From Mangrovimicrobium sp033283265 (GTDB lineage: Bacteria; Pseudomonadota; Gammaproteobacteria; Pseudomonadales; Halieaceae), in NCBI GenBank assembly GCA_033283265.1, contig JAWMQN010000004.1, positions 1 to 64,000 of the forward strand: 64,000 nucleotides of DNA, given 5' to 3'. Below are positions 6,277 to 14,552 of this stretch, one piece after another. The notes beneath the pieces are model-generated. The model was not told the DNA's origin, ran no database searches, and was given only the letters and a program-made list of their open reading frames with translations. The position numbers were made by a program, and so were the translations under genes. The stretch's first letter is position 1. The number at the start of each line of letters is the position of its first letter.

Positions 6277-6836
6277 ATACTGTCGCTATCGATTTTGACA
6301 TGGCGCTGATCGCGCGCGTCGAGCAGTTCTACTACCGGGAGGCCCGCCTGCTGGACGAGCGCTGCCTGCAGCAGTGGATGACGCTCGTCGATGAATCCAT
6401 CGAATACAGCATGCCGACCCGCTTTGTGCCCCAGCCCGACCCGAAGCTGCAGGATACGGAGGCGTTCTCGTCGGTGGAGCGGGAGCTGGACCGGGCGGAA
6501 GGTCCCAGGGGGTCTCCCATCCGGCACGACACTTTCCTCAGCGTCTTTGCCCGGACCTTTCGCGGCTACAAGACGAACGGCTGGTCGGAAAGCCCGGCGC
6601 CGCGCACCCGGCGCATGATCTCCAATGTCGAGGTGACGCCGCTCGAGGATGGCCAGTACCAGGCCTACTCGAACTTCCTGATGTTCTACAGCCACCTGGG
6701 CAAGGACAACCACACCATGACCGGCGGCCGCCGCGACGTGCTCAAGGAAGTGGATGGCGCCTTCAAGCTGGCGAAGCGCGAGGTGATCATCGACATGGAC
6801 ATCATAACGGTGCCGACCCTGGCGTTGATATTCTGA
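6273..6836 (+). CDS. Ring-hydroxylating dioxygenase, beta subunit
   Basis: The 187-aa small subunit (SnoaL/NTF2-like fold) of the alpha3beta3-type dioxygenase; its role is mainly structural. Recognisable features are FYYREARLLDERCLQQWM near the N-terminus and a C-terminal RREVIIDMDIITVPTLALIF. The chosen ATG at 6273 overlaps the alpha-subunit stop (ATGA). The longer open frame upstream is alpha-subunit coding sequence read in another phase. No ferredoxin or reductase gene follows. Confidence 0.92.
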   Translation: MNTVAIDFDMALIARVEQFYYREARLLDERCLQQWMTLVDESIEYSMPTRFVPQPDPKLQDTEAFSSVERELDRAEGPRGSPIRHDTFLSVFARTFRGYKTNGWSESPAPRTRRMISNVEVTPLEDGQYQAYSNFLMFYSHLGKDNHTMTGGRRDVLKEVDGAFKLAKREVIIDMDIITVPTLALIF

Positions 6837-6976
6837 GGGCCCCCGGTCCGCAACCGGAACAGCGCGGCAGGGCCGCGCCCGGCAGCGCTGCCGGGTCGCC
6901 GGCTCGCGCGCATTCACGCCTTTGCTATTGGCTATAGTTATCTCCTGACTCACCGGCATTATTCCGGAACCCGGGA

Positions 6977-8617
6977 ATGAAAACGCTACTGGCATCCTTC
7001 GCCTGGCGGGCCCTCGCGGTCTGCCTGGCTTGTCTCGTCTGCTCCTGCACCTATCTCAGGTATGCGTCGGTGCAGGCGGAATACGCCCGCATCCAGGCAG
7101 TCGAGCCCGGCCAGCTCAACGTCAAGCACATGATCGACAGGGAGACCTACTTCGTCTACGGGCGTGTGTTCGATGCCCCGGGAAGCTACGCCGGCCTGCC
7201 CAAGGCTATCGCTGCGTTCTCGAGCAAATACCGGGCAAACGAGCGGGTAGACCTCATGCATTTCGAGGTCGCCGGCACCCACTTCGGCCTGACCCTGCCG
7301 CAGGGCGAGTTCGCTCTGCTGGTGTTCGCCGACATCGACGGTGACGGGGTCTTCGGCCCGGCGGAAGTCGTGGGGCAGCGGCTGCTCGAACTGGACCGGG
7401 ATTCCGCGCCGGACAAGGTACTCGGTCACCTGGACCTGCAACTGGCCGACCCGGTCACGCTCGACTGGCAGGTGGCCATCGCAGTGCCAGACCGCGGTGG
7501 GCGGGCCGAATCGCTGTTCTACCCCTCCGGGACCATCAGGCGCCTGGACGACCCCATTTTCGACCGCAGCTTCGCCACGCTGGGCATGTACGACCCGGCC
7601 TCCTTTCTCGAGCAGGCACCAACCATGTTCTATGCCCTGGAGGAGGATCGCGCCGACCGGATACCGGTGGTCTTCGTGCACGGCATCGACGGGAGTGCGC
7701 GCGACTTCGGCTTCTTTGTCGACCAGCTCGACCGGGAGCGCTACAAGGCATGGTTTTTCCACTACCCCTCCGGTGGCGACCTCGGGCAGCTGGCGGAACT
7801 GTTCTACCGCATATTCCTCTCGGGTGAGGTCTACCGGTCGGACGGGATGCCGATGATCATCGTCGCCCACAGCATGGGCGGACTGGTCGTCAGGGAGGCG
7901 CTGAACAAGTACCGGGGAGCCCGGGAGGAAACCCCGGTGCAGCTGTTTGTATCTATAGGCACGCCGTTCGGAGGCCATGCGGCGGCGGCGGCGGGGGAGA
8001 GGCGGGGCCTGATCGTCCTGCCTTCCTGGCGCGGGCTGAACCCGGACAGTCCGTTTATCGGCGGGTTGTATCGCAAGCCCCTGCCGGGCTTCGTGCGGCA
8101 TGAACTGATCTATGTGTACCGGAACCCGGGTGCGGTGAAAATCGGCGACAACAGTGATGGTGTGGTAAGCCTGGCGAGCCAGCTGTATCCGCAGGCGCAA
8201 AGACAGGCGAGCGGCCAGTTCGGTTTCGACGTCAGCCACACCGGCAGCCTCGCCAGCGACGCGGTGTTCGCCCATATACGCTCGCTCATGACTGGCGTGC
8301 CGAACAAATACCCGCCGGCACAACTTCGCCTGCTCCGTGCGGGTGGTTATGATGTGGCTCTCGGCGAGGCCTATTCGCCGATGGCCCGCTACCTCATACA
8401 CACCTATGGCAAGTACCTGATGGCACTTGGCAAGGGCGCGATCAGCCCGTCGCTGCCGGGCGAGGAGCGCTTTGTTGCCGTGGTCAACGGGGAGCGGGCT
8501 CCGGGCAATGATGAGGAGCGCGCCTGGCTGAGGTTTCTCGGCGAGTATCCGGAATTTGCCCAGGCACTGGACGAGGGCGGGCGCAGCATGGAACTTCCCA
8601 CAGATGAAATTCAGTGA
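6977..8617 (+). CDS. Lipoprotein alpha/beta-hydrolase (esterase/lipase-like)
   Basis: A 546-aa protein with a probable lipoprotein signal: hydrophobic residues 4-22 and cysteine 24 in VCSC. An N-terminal beta-rich region (about 60-200) contains DIDGDGVFGPAE, an EF-hand-like calcium-binding loop. The hydrolase domain (about 225-440) has the oxyanion region VVFVHGIDG and the nucleophile elbow AHSMGG with Ser299. Asp and His candidates follow in GDNSDGVVS and DVSHTGS. It probably acts on esters at the cell envelope. It overlaps the next gene by 14 bp. Confidence 0.8.
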   Translation: MKTLLASFAWRALAVCLACLVCSCTYLRYASVQAEYARIQAVEPGQLNVKHMIDRETYFVYGRVFDAPGSYAGLPKAIAAFSSKYRANERVDLMHFEVAGTHFGLTLPQGEFALLVFADIDGDGVFGPAEVVGQRLLELDRDSAPDKVLGHLDLQLADPVTLDWQVAIAVPDRGGRAESLFYPSGTIRRLDDPIFDRSFATLGMYDPASFLEQAPTMFYALEEDRADRIPVVFVHGIDGSARDFGFFVDQLDRERYKAWFFHYPSGGDLGQLAELFYRIFLSGEVYRSDGMPMIIVAHSMGGLVVREALNKYRGAREETPVQLFVSIGTPFGGHAAAAAGERRGLIVLPSWRGLNPDSPFIGGLYRKPLPGFVRHELIYVYRNPGAVKIGDNSDGVVSLASQLYPQAQRQASGQFGFDVSHTGSLASDAVFAHIRSLMTGVPNKYPPAQLRLLRAGGYDVALGEAYSPMARYLIHTYGKYLMALGKGAISPSLPGEERFVAVVNGERAPGNDEERAWLRFLGEYPEFAQALDEGGRSMELPTDEIQ

Positions 8618-9083
8618 GTACAGCGACAGTTACCGCGACCAGGTCGTCAGCCTGATGGCGCTGCTGCAGGATCACGAGGCGGCCCTGGAACATTCGCGGC
8701 CGCCGGGCCGGGAAATCGCCGCCGGGCATTTCGACTATCTCCTCGCCTGTTGCCGGCAGCAGCGCGGCAAAGTCTTCATCGCGCTCGAGGGGGAGAGCGT
8801 TGCCGGCTTTGTCGTGGTCCTGGTGGAAAGCGAGGATCGCGACGACCGCCACCTGTATGAACCCTACAAGACCTACGGCCTGGTCACGGACCTGGCCGTC
8901 GCCGAGAACTACCGCGGCCGGGGCATCGCCGGAAGCCTGATGGCCGAGGCCGAGCGGCATGTGCGAGACCTCGGCCTGGCGACACTGCAGGTAAGCGCAC
9001 TGGCGCGGAACCAGCTGGCGGCATCCTTCTACCTGAAGTCGGGTTACCGGCCCTACACGACAACCTACATCAAGGATATGTGA
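8604..9083 (+). CDS. GNAT-family N-acetyltransferase
   Basis: A 159-aa acetyltransferase. The acetyl-CoA binding motif is DLAVAENYRGRGIAGSLMAEAE (pieces DLAVAENYRGRGIAG and SLMAEAE, about residues 98-120; Q/RxxGxG/A). The C-terminal ARNQLAASFYLKSGYRPY is a typical motif B. The start at 8604 (MKFSEYS) was preferred over an upstream in-frame ATG because it matches the fold's first strand. It overlaps the hydrolase gene, so the two are probably co-transcribed. The substrate is unknown. Confidence 0.87.
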   Translation: MKFSEYSDSYRDQVVSLMALLQDHEAALEHSRPPGREIAAGHFDYLLACCRQQRGKVFIALEGESVAGFVVVLVESEDRDDRHLYEPYKTYGLVTDLAVAENYRGRGIAGSLMAEAERHVRDLGLATLQVSALARNQLAASFYLKSGYRPYTTTYIKDM

Positions 9084-9216
9084 GCCGGTGTGCCGGCCGC
9101 TTCCCTCCTGTGGCGCCAGTGCAGGCTGTGGCCCGATGGAATAACTGCAGCGCACTTCACAAAGCGGCGTTTTCGGCGCAGGCTTGGGGGCCGCATAGCG
9201 CCGCGAGCCAATAACA

Positions 9217-9672
9217 ATGAGCATCGAGCAGGCCTACAACTTCTGCGCCATCGACGACCGTGTATCCACCTCCGGGATGGTCAAGCCGGAGCAGCTGGCC
9301 CAGCTCGCCGCGAGCGGCTACCAGCTGGTCATCAACCTGCTGCCCGTCGACAGTGATTACGCGGTGCCCGATGAAGAGCGAATCGTCCGTGAGCAGGGTC
9401 TCGGCTATGTCAGCATTCCGGTCGATTTTGCCGCGCCGACGGCCGAGGATTACGCCGCCTTCGTCGCGGCCATGGGGGCGGTGCAGGGCGGGAAGCTGTT
9501 GATTCACTGCGCCGCCAACTACCGGGTATCCGCCTTCTACGCCATTTACGCCTACCAGCACCTCGGCTGGTCCGGCGAGCGGGCGTGGCAGCATATCGGC
9601 GCCATCTGGGAGCCGGCGGAAAACCCGCCCTGGGAGGCCTTCATCAGCACTTATCTCCCCGCCAGGGGCTGA
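9217..9672 (+). CDS. Protein-tyrosine-phosphatase-fold protein with a shortened P-loop
   Basis: 151 aa, resembling the dual-specificity-like phosphatase family in COG3453/COG2365-type bacterial proteins. N-terminal YNFCAIDDRVSTSGMVKPEQL and QLVINLLP are characteristic. The active-site loop reads HCAANYRVS: Cys98 and Arg103 are separated by four residues, not the canonical five (C-x5-R). A conserved-looking DFAAPTAEDY could supply the general acid. Whether the loop is catalytic is unclear. It is encoded alone, 133 bp after the GNAT gene. Confidence 0.75.
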   Translation: MSIEQAYNFCAIDDRVSTSGMVKPEQLAQLAASGYQLVINLLPVDSDYAVPDEERIVREQGLGYVSIPVDFAAPTAEDYAAFVAAMGAVQGGKLLIHCAANYRVSAFYAIYAYQHLGWSGERAWQHIGAIWEPAENPPWEAFISTYLPARG

Positions 9673-9743
9673 ATCGCCTGCCGTACCCGGCTGCGGCAGC
9701 CGGGGAGGCGGCCCGCAAAACCGATAACAACAGGAGAACAGGC

Positions 9744-10793
9744 GTGCCCGAACCCCACCGCATCGGCATCCTCAACGACATGTCCGCCGGACCACCCGGT
9801 CCCGGCAATATCGAGCGCTGGCTGCGTGTCGCCCTCGCCGAGGTGCAGGCCCTCGGCAGGCTCGACCGCGAGGTCGAGTTCGTCCACGCCTGGGGGCTGG
9901 GGCTGCCCGAGGGCAGCGCCGCCGCAGTCGAGCGCGCCTACGCGGAACTGGCGGCGGCGGATGTGCTCGGGGTGATCGGCCCGGCCATCGGCGACAACGC
10001 GCTGGTCGCGACACCGCTGGCCGAGCACTACCGCCTGCCCACGATCAACTGGGCGGGCACCGAGCGCGCCCGCGGCGAGTACATGTTTCACCTGCAGGTG
10101 GGCTCCCACGAGGACGAGTCCTGGCTGCTGGCGCGGCATATCGCGGCGCAGGGCCTGGGCAGTGTCGGTGTGGTCCACGACAGCTCGCCGATAGGCCGCC
10201 GCTACCTGGCGTTTTTCCAGCAGGCGGCGGAGGCGCTGCCCTTCGAGGTGGTGGAGACGACATCCATCCAGCCGCTGGCCGATTCGGCGCAGCAGCAGGT
10301 TGCGCGGCTCGCGGCGCGGTCGCCGGACGCCGTGGTCTATCTCGGCCTGGGTGTCGCGGCGCCGGCACTGGCTCAGGCCCTGCGCGCCTCGGCGTGGCGC
10401 GGGGCGACGCTGATGAACAGCGCGGGCATCCGCGGTTACGCGGGGGATTGCGCCCAACTGCTCGAAGGCTGGATCTACGTCGACCTCTTCTCCGAGGGCA
10501 ACCGTACCCTCACTGCCCTGCGCGAGCGGGAGAACGTTCCTGCCGGGGAGAGTCTCGCCGCCGCCAAGGGCTACGACCTCGGCCAGTTGCTGGCCTGGGG
10601 CCTCGCCTGGGCGCCGGAGTTCACCCGCGAGGGCCTGCGCGAGGGGCTGGAGCGGGTGAAGTGGCTGCCCGCGGCCCAGGGCCTGGAGGGGACCCTGCTT
10701 GGCTTCGGCCAGCAGGACCGCGGGGCCCTGCACGGCCACTACCTGGTCTTGCGGCGCTGGCGCGACGGCCGCACGGAGCAGGTCAGCCGCTGA
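9744..10793 (+). CDS. Periplasmic-binding-protein type I-like ligand-binding protein lacking a signal peptide
   Basis: A 349-aa protein of the Leu/Ile/Val-binding (Peripla_BP_6) type. It begins HRIGILNDM, continues with GVIGPAIGDNALVATPLAEHYRLP (lobe 1; pieces GVIGPAIGDNALVA, TPLAEHYRLP) and has SVGVVHDSSPIGRRY at the start of lobe 2. The GTG start at 9744 is set by AGGAG at 9732-9736. From it there is no signal peptide, and the longer open frame upstream does not provide one. It is therefore probably cytosolic, like AmiC, and may be a ligand sensor. No ABC permease or ATPase genes adjoin. Confidence 0.8.
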   Translation: MPEPHRIGILNDMSAGPPGPGNIERWLRVALAEVQALGRLDREVEFVHAWGLGLPEGSAAAVERAYAELAAADVLGVIGPAIGDNALVATPLAEHYRLPTINWAGTERARGEYMFHLQVGSHEDESWLLARHIAAQGLGSVGVVHDSSPIGRRYLAFFQQAAEALPFEVVETTSIQPLADSAQQQVARLAARSPDAVVYLGLGVAAPALAQALRASAWRGATLMNSAGIRGYAGDCAQLLEGWIYVDLFSEGNRTLTALRERENVPAGESLAAAKGYDLGQLLAWGLAWAPEFTREGLREGLERVKWLPAAQGLEGTLLGFGQQDRGALHGHYLVLRRWRDGRTEQVSR

Positions 10794-10796
10794 GCT

Positions 10797-10814
10797 GCCG
10801 CCATCGCGGGCGGC
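10797..10814. terminator. Short hairpin between convergent genes
   Basis: GCCGCC and GGCGGC pair around a 6-nt loop in the 25-bp gap between convergent genes. There is no T-tract on either side, so termination is only plausible. Confidence 0.3.
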
Positions 10815-10818
10815 GCGC

Positions 10819-12555
10819 TCAATCCCCGTCGGGCAGGTCGCGTTGCGCTGCCGGCAGGGGTGGGCTGAAACGCTCCCCGCCGATCACGATGTCGCGGTAC
10901 AGCGGCACTTCCGCGCTCACCTCGTTCGCATCCAGGGCATCCAGCAGGGCGCTGTTCAGCGGGTCCGCCGCCCCCAGGGTGCGCAGGTGAAATGCGCTCC
11001 AGCGCTCGCCCTGCAGCTGGTAGATGGAGATCACCGTGAGCTCGCGCTGGCGCTCGACCCACAGGTACTCGGGCGCGCCGGCGCCGTCGAGTTGCAGCGC
11101 TTTCAGGTAATAGGCCAGCGGCGCGCTGCGACGCTTGCGGCTGTCCTCGAGCAGGGTGGCGAAGAGGGCGTCCGGCGGCGGTTCCGTGGAGAGCATGCGG
11201 ACGGCGTGGAAGAAGCTGCCGCGGTCCAGCGGCGTCGTTGGCGGTTCCGGCGCGTACAGGGCGGCGATCTCCGCCGCCAGCTGCGGGTGGGTCCCGGCCC
11301 AGGCCGCCTGCCTGTCCTGCAGCGCGTCGTGGCCGGGCCTGGCGAGCTGGTAGCGGAAGTAGTGCAGGTCCAGCTCCTCCGGGGAGACCAGTCCCTCCTG
11401 CAGGCGCTGCAGCTGGTTGTGGACGACGAGCTTGCGCAGGTCGAGCAGGGGGCTGTTGACCGCCAGCATCACCAGCATCAGCAGCAGCCCGCCGGCGATA
11501 TTCACCCCGCCGCGGTAGCTGCTCCAGTGGCCGCGGTATTTCAGCATGCAGCCCCAGTAGCCCAGCGGGAACAGCGCCAGCAGCAGCCAGGCGATGGCGC
11601 CCCAGGCGCGGTCGAGGCTCCAGCCGTACTGCCCGATGCGCAGGTAGAGGCCGTAAAACACGATGGCGCTGAACACCGGCAGTAGCGCGATGGCAATGCT
11701 GACCAGTGCGTGCAGGGGCGCATTGTAGGCAAGTTTGTCGCCCTTGCCCGGGTACACGGCGTTGAAGAAAAACAGCAGCAGGGCCTGCATCCACAGGATC
11801 AGCGGGCTGCCGCCGCTGTCCCACAGGGGCTGCAGGCCGGTGAACGGCAGCGCCGCCAGGAACAGGAGGCTCAGCGCGGCGAGCAGCACCAGCAGCACTT
11901 TCATCAGCGCCTGCAGCAGGTGGGTGGCGGTATCGATCACGGCGCGGTGATTGCGGCTGATGACGATGCCGAAGCCGAAGGCCAGGGACAGGGCCGGGTA
12001 GATGAACCACAGTTCGTCGAACAGTTCGCTGAAATAGTTTATGCCGATGGCCTCGAACAGCGCGCCCCAGAGCAACAGCACCAGCCCGACGCCGCCGGTG
12101 AAGAGCAGCGCCAGGCCGAGGGTGAAACAGTTGCGCCAGGACCAGCGCAGCAGGGCCGCGTGGGTGAGCCGCCCCTCGCCGGCCAGTTGCTGGGCATAGA
12201 GCAGGGCCTTGTAGCTGGCCAGGGCGAGGCTGGCCGCGAAGGCCGCGCCCAGCCCGCCGAGGGCGAGCGAATCACCCGGTGCGACCTGGATGCCCGTGTA
12301 GTAGCCGAGCAGGGCGCAGAGCAGCACATAGGGCGCGGTGTAATTCAGCAGGGCGACAGTATTGTGGCGGTCGAGGCCGAGCAGCAGCATGGTCGGCCAC
12401 ACCAGCGCGACGGCGTAGCAGGCGAGAATCCACGGCGGCTCGCCCGCGGGCCAGTAGCGGAAATCGAGCGCCTGGTGCAGGAGCAGCAGGAGCAGGCCCT
12501 GCAGCAGGGCGATTAGCACAAGCAATTTTGCGGGAGGCGCGTTATCGTTATCCAT
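10819..12555 (-). CDS. DUF4153 multi-spanning membrane protein
   Basis: 578 aa from the ATG at 12555 (MDNDNAPPAK); the frame is open further upstream, but that extension has no membrane or domain features. About ten to twelve hydrophobic segments fill residues 10-400 (for example LLVLIALLQGLLLLLLHQ), followed by a soluble C-terminal part of about 180 residues. The layout and motifs match the DUF4153 family, whose function is unknown. It is divergent from the MOSC gene with a 58-bp shared upstream gap. Confidence 0.8.
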   Translation of the reverse strand: MDNDNAPPAKLLVLIALLQGLLLLLLHQALDFRYWPAGEPPWILACYAVALVWPTMLLLGLDRHNTVALLNYTAPYVLLCALLGYYTGIQVAPGDSLALGGLGAAFAASLALASYKALLYAQQLAGEGRLTHAALLRWSWRNCFTLGLALLFTGGVGLVLLLWGALFEAIGINYFSELFDELWFIYPALSLAFGFGIVISRNHRAVIDTATHLLQALMKVLLVLLAALSLLFLAALPFTGLQPLWDSGGSPLILWMQALLLFFFNAVYPGKGDKLAYNAPLHALVSIAIALLPVFSAIVFYGLYLRIGQYGWSLDRAWGAIAWLLLALFPLGYWGCMLKYRGHWSSYRGGVNIAGGLLLMLVMLAVNSPLLDLRKLVVHNQLQRLQEGLVSPEELDLHYFRYQLARPGHDALQDRQAAWAGTHPQLAAEIAALYAPEPPTTPLDRGSFFHAVRMLSTEPPPDALFATLLEDSRKRRSAPLAYYLKALQLDGAGAPEYLWVERQRELTVISIYQLQGERWSAFHLRTLGAADPLNSALLDALDANEVSAEVPLYRDIVIGGERFSPPLPAAQRDLPDGD

Positions 12556-12613
12556 GCGGGCTTCTCGGGCTGCACCAGCGCTAACTTTAACACCGCATCG
12601 GGGATTCTTGCTG

Positions 12614-13075
12614 ATGGACGCAACAATCGTTGGGATATACCTCGCCCGCAGCGGCGCCGCACCCGTGGCACACACTTCGGTGGATGCGGAAGCCAACCGC
12701 GGCCTGGTCGGCGACCGCTACCACGACGGCAGCGGCACCTTCTCCGCCAAACTGGCCGACAACCGCAAGCGCGAGGTGACCTTCATCGCCGCGGAGGAAA
12801 TCGACGCCTTCAACGCCGCCACCGGCGAGTCGCTGGGCTACGGCGACGCCCGCCGCAACCTGGTCACCCGCGGCGTGGCGCTGGACAGCCTGATCGGCCG
12901 CGAGTTCAGCATCGGCGGCGCGCGCTTCTTCGGCATGGAGCGCTGCGAGCCCTGCGCCCACCTCGCCGCCACGGTGAATGAAAAAGTCCTGCCCCACCTC
13001 GTCCACACCGGCTTGCGCGCCGCGATTCTCAGCTCCGGCACGCTCGAGGTCGGGCAGGTCATCCTTCCACTGTGA
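12614..13075 (+). CDS. MOSC-domain protein
   Basis: A 153-aa stand-alone MOSC domain, related to the sulfur-carrier C-terminal domain of molybdenum cofactor sulfurase and to YiiM. Key elements are GLVGDRYH (residues 34-41), the REVTFIAAEEID segment, RRNLVTRGVAL, and the cysteine motif ERCEPCAHL with Cys111 and Cys114. The ATG at 12614 fits the domain start. Such proteins handle Moco-linked or thiol substrates, but no molybdoenzyme gene lies nearby. Confidence 0.88.
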   Translation: MDATIVGIYLARSGAAPVAHTSVDAEANRGLVGDRYHDGSGTFSAKLADNRKREVTFIAAEEIDAFNAATGESLGYGDARRNLVTRGVALDSLIGREFSIGGARFFGMERCEPCAHLAATVNEKVLPHLVHTGLRAAILSSGTLEVGQVILPL

Positions 13076-13235
13076 CAGCAGGCCGGCGCAGGCCGGGAAT
13101 ATGGCCTTTTCCTGCATTTCCTCTGGGCCTGCCGCCGCTCAGGCGTTAAAAGATTAGTTGCGGCCGCACCGGCTGCCGCGGCCAGGTCCTGCGCCGCAGT
13201 CCTCCCGACCTACCCGCAACTCCAGGAGATCGTTT

Positions 13236-14495
13236 ATGAATGGCAAACTTCTGCCTCTCGCCGTGTTAGGCATGGCGCTCGCCGCCTGCAAGGTCCAGGT
13301 CTCGGTGCCGGTGGGCGGTTCGGTTACCACCGTGTCGGGCGACTACAGTTGTGGGGAGGGCCAAACCTGCAATATCAACGTGCCTGACCAGTTCTTCGAC
13401 CAGACCTTCGAGGCGGTGCCAGCGCCGGACTACGTGTTTTCCCGCTGGGCCAACGGCAACGAGGGCGGTTTCCTCTGCGGCAACAAGTCTACCGGCTGTC
13501 GCGTGGTGACCGCCGGTTTCGACCAGGACCCGGCGCTGAGCGCGTTCCTGGCCAACGACCAGGCGCTGGTGGCCCTGCGCCCCATTTTTATTCCCGCTCC
13601 CTGCGACCTGGAAGGGGTGAACACCAGTTCCAACACCTACATCATGCGCAACAACGGCGACGGCGCCGACACCCCGGGCAACAGCTTCGACAACCCGGGG
13701 CAGGCGCTGTTCCGGCTGGCCGTGCGCAATGCGAGCTGCGGCGGCGGTGGCGACGCTTTCGGTAGCTGCGCGCTACCCGGGGCGAGCACTGCGGTGAAAG
13801 TGGCCGACTGCCAGGTGCTGCACGAACTGGTTGTCTCGGACAGTTCGGTGGCGGAACTCGATCGCGGCGTCGTACTCGACATGCTCTACCTGCTGGCGGG
13901 CGGCCAGGTCGACATGACGTCCGGCGAAGTGGCGGAGGTGGAGTCCTGGGCCGAATCCCGGCTGGAGATCGAGGCCGGCGAAGTGGGCGCGATCCACGCG
14001 CTGGAAACCAGCCAGGTCATCGTCAACGGTGGCGTGGTGCGCGACCTCGAGGCAATCGGCTCGGCCGAGATCACGGTCAATGGCGGCCAGGTCAACGAGA
14101 TCACCGCCTATGACGAGGGGGCGATCACCATCCAGGGCGGCGACCTGCGCATTCTCGACGACAACCAGGGCAATCCCTACGCCGGCTACCTGGAAGCCCA
14201 GGGCCTGGGGCGTATCGCCTGGTCTGGTGGCAGGACGATGAAGGGCATCGTCGGCAACAACAATTACGGCAACCTGATCCTCACCTTCGGCGCGGCGGAA
14301 ATCACCATCATCGGCACCCAGTTCACCTGGTCCAACGCCTCCGGCACGGTGGTCGACCAGCCACTCGAATACGGCAAGCTGCCGGCGGTGCTCGGCTGGC
14401 TGAGCGGCAGGCTGGCCAACGGCGACAAGATCAAGAACGTGTTCTGGGAACAGCGGGCCGGCAGCCAGATTGTGCTGGCAGCGCCAATTCAGTGA
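13236..14495 (+). CDS. Lipoprotein with tandem beta-coil repeats, unknown function
   Basis: A 419-aa lipoprotein. The signal ends MALAAC with Cys18, and AGGAG at 13224-13228 supports the ATG at 13236. Residues 60-115 (VPAPDYVFSRWANGNEGG) resemble bacterial InlB-like B-repeats. Residues 187-314 are about seven tandem units of 18-19 residues with pattern [VIL]-x-[VIM]-x-x-G-x-[VL]-x-x-[VIL], which suggests a right-handed beta-solenoid. It should be displayed on the envelope. No enzymatic residues stand out; adhesion or polymer binding is a guess. Confidence 0.7.
   Translation: MNGKLLPLAVLGMALAACKVQVSVPVGGSVTTVSGDYSCGEGQTCNINVPDQFFDQTFEAVPAPDYVFSRWANGNEGGFLCGNKSTGCRVVTAGFDQDPALSAFLANDQALVALRPIFIPAPCDLEGVNTSSNTYIMRNNGDGADTPGNSFDNPGQALFRLAVRNASCGGGGDAFGSCALPGASTAVKVADCQVLHELVVSDSSVAELDRGVVLDMLYLLAGGQVDMTSGEVAEVESWAESRLEIEAGEVGAIHALETSQVIVNGGVVRDLEAIGSAEITVNGGQVNEITAYDEGAITIQGGDLRILDDNQGNPYAGYLEAQGLGRIAWSGGRTMKGIVGNNNYGNLILTFGAAEITIIGTQFTWSNASGTVVDQPLEYGKLPAVLGWLSGRLANGDKIKNVFWEQRAGSQIVLAAPIQ
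13794..14177 (+). repeat. Tandem 54-57 bp coding repeats (beta-coil units)
   Basis: Two 19-codon units followed by four strict 18-codon units and one partial unit. The strict units start VDMTSGEV, LEIEAGEV, VIVNGGVV and ITVNGGQV; the partial unit starts ITIQGGDL. The periodicity is at protein level; the DNA copies have diverged. Confidence 0.75.
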
Positions 14496-14502
14496 GCTGT
14501 TG

Positions 14503-14537
14503 AAAGTGCCGCAGCCGCTCCCGCGGGGCGGCACTTT
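14503..14537. terminator. Bidirectional rho-independent terminator
   Basis: A perfect 10-bp stem, AAAGTGCCGC (14503-14512) with GCGGCACTTT (14528-14537), lies between the convergent lipoprotein and rsgA-type genes. T-runs flank the stem on each strand as part of the stem foot. Confidence 0.75.
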
Positions 14538-14552
14538 ACCGCTACTCCACTC

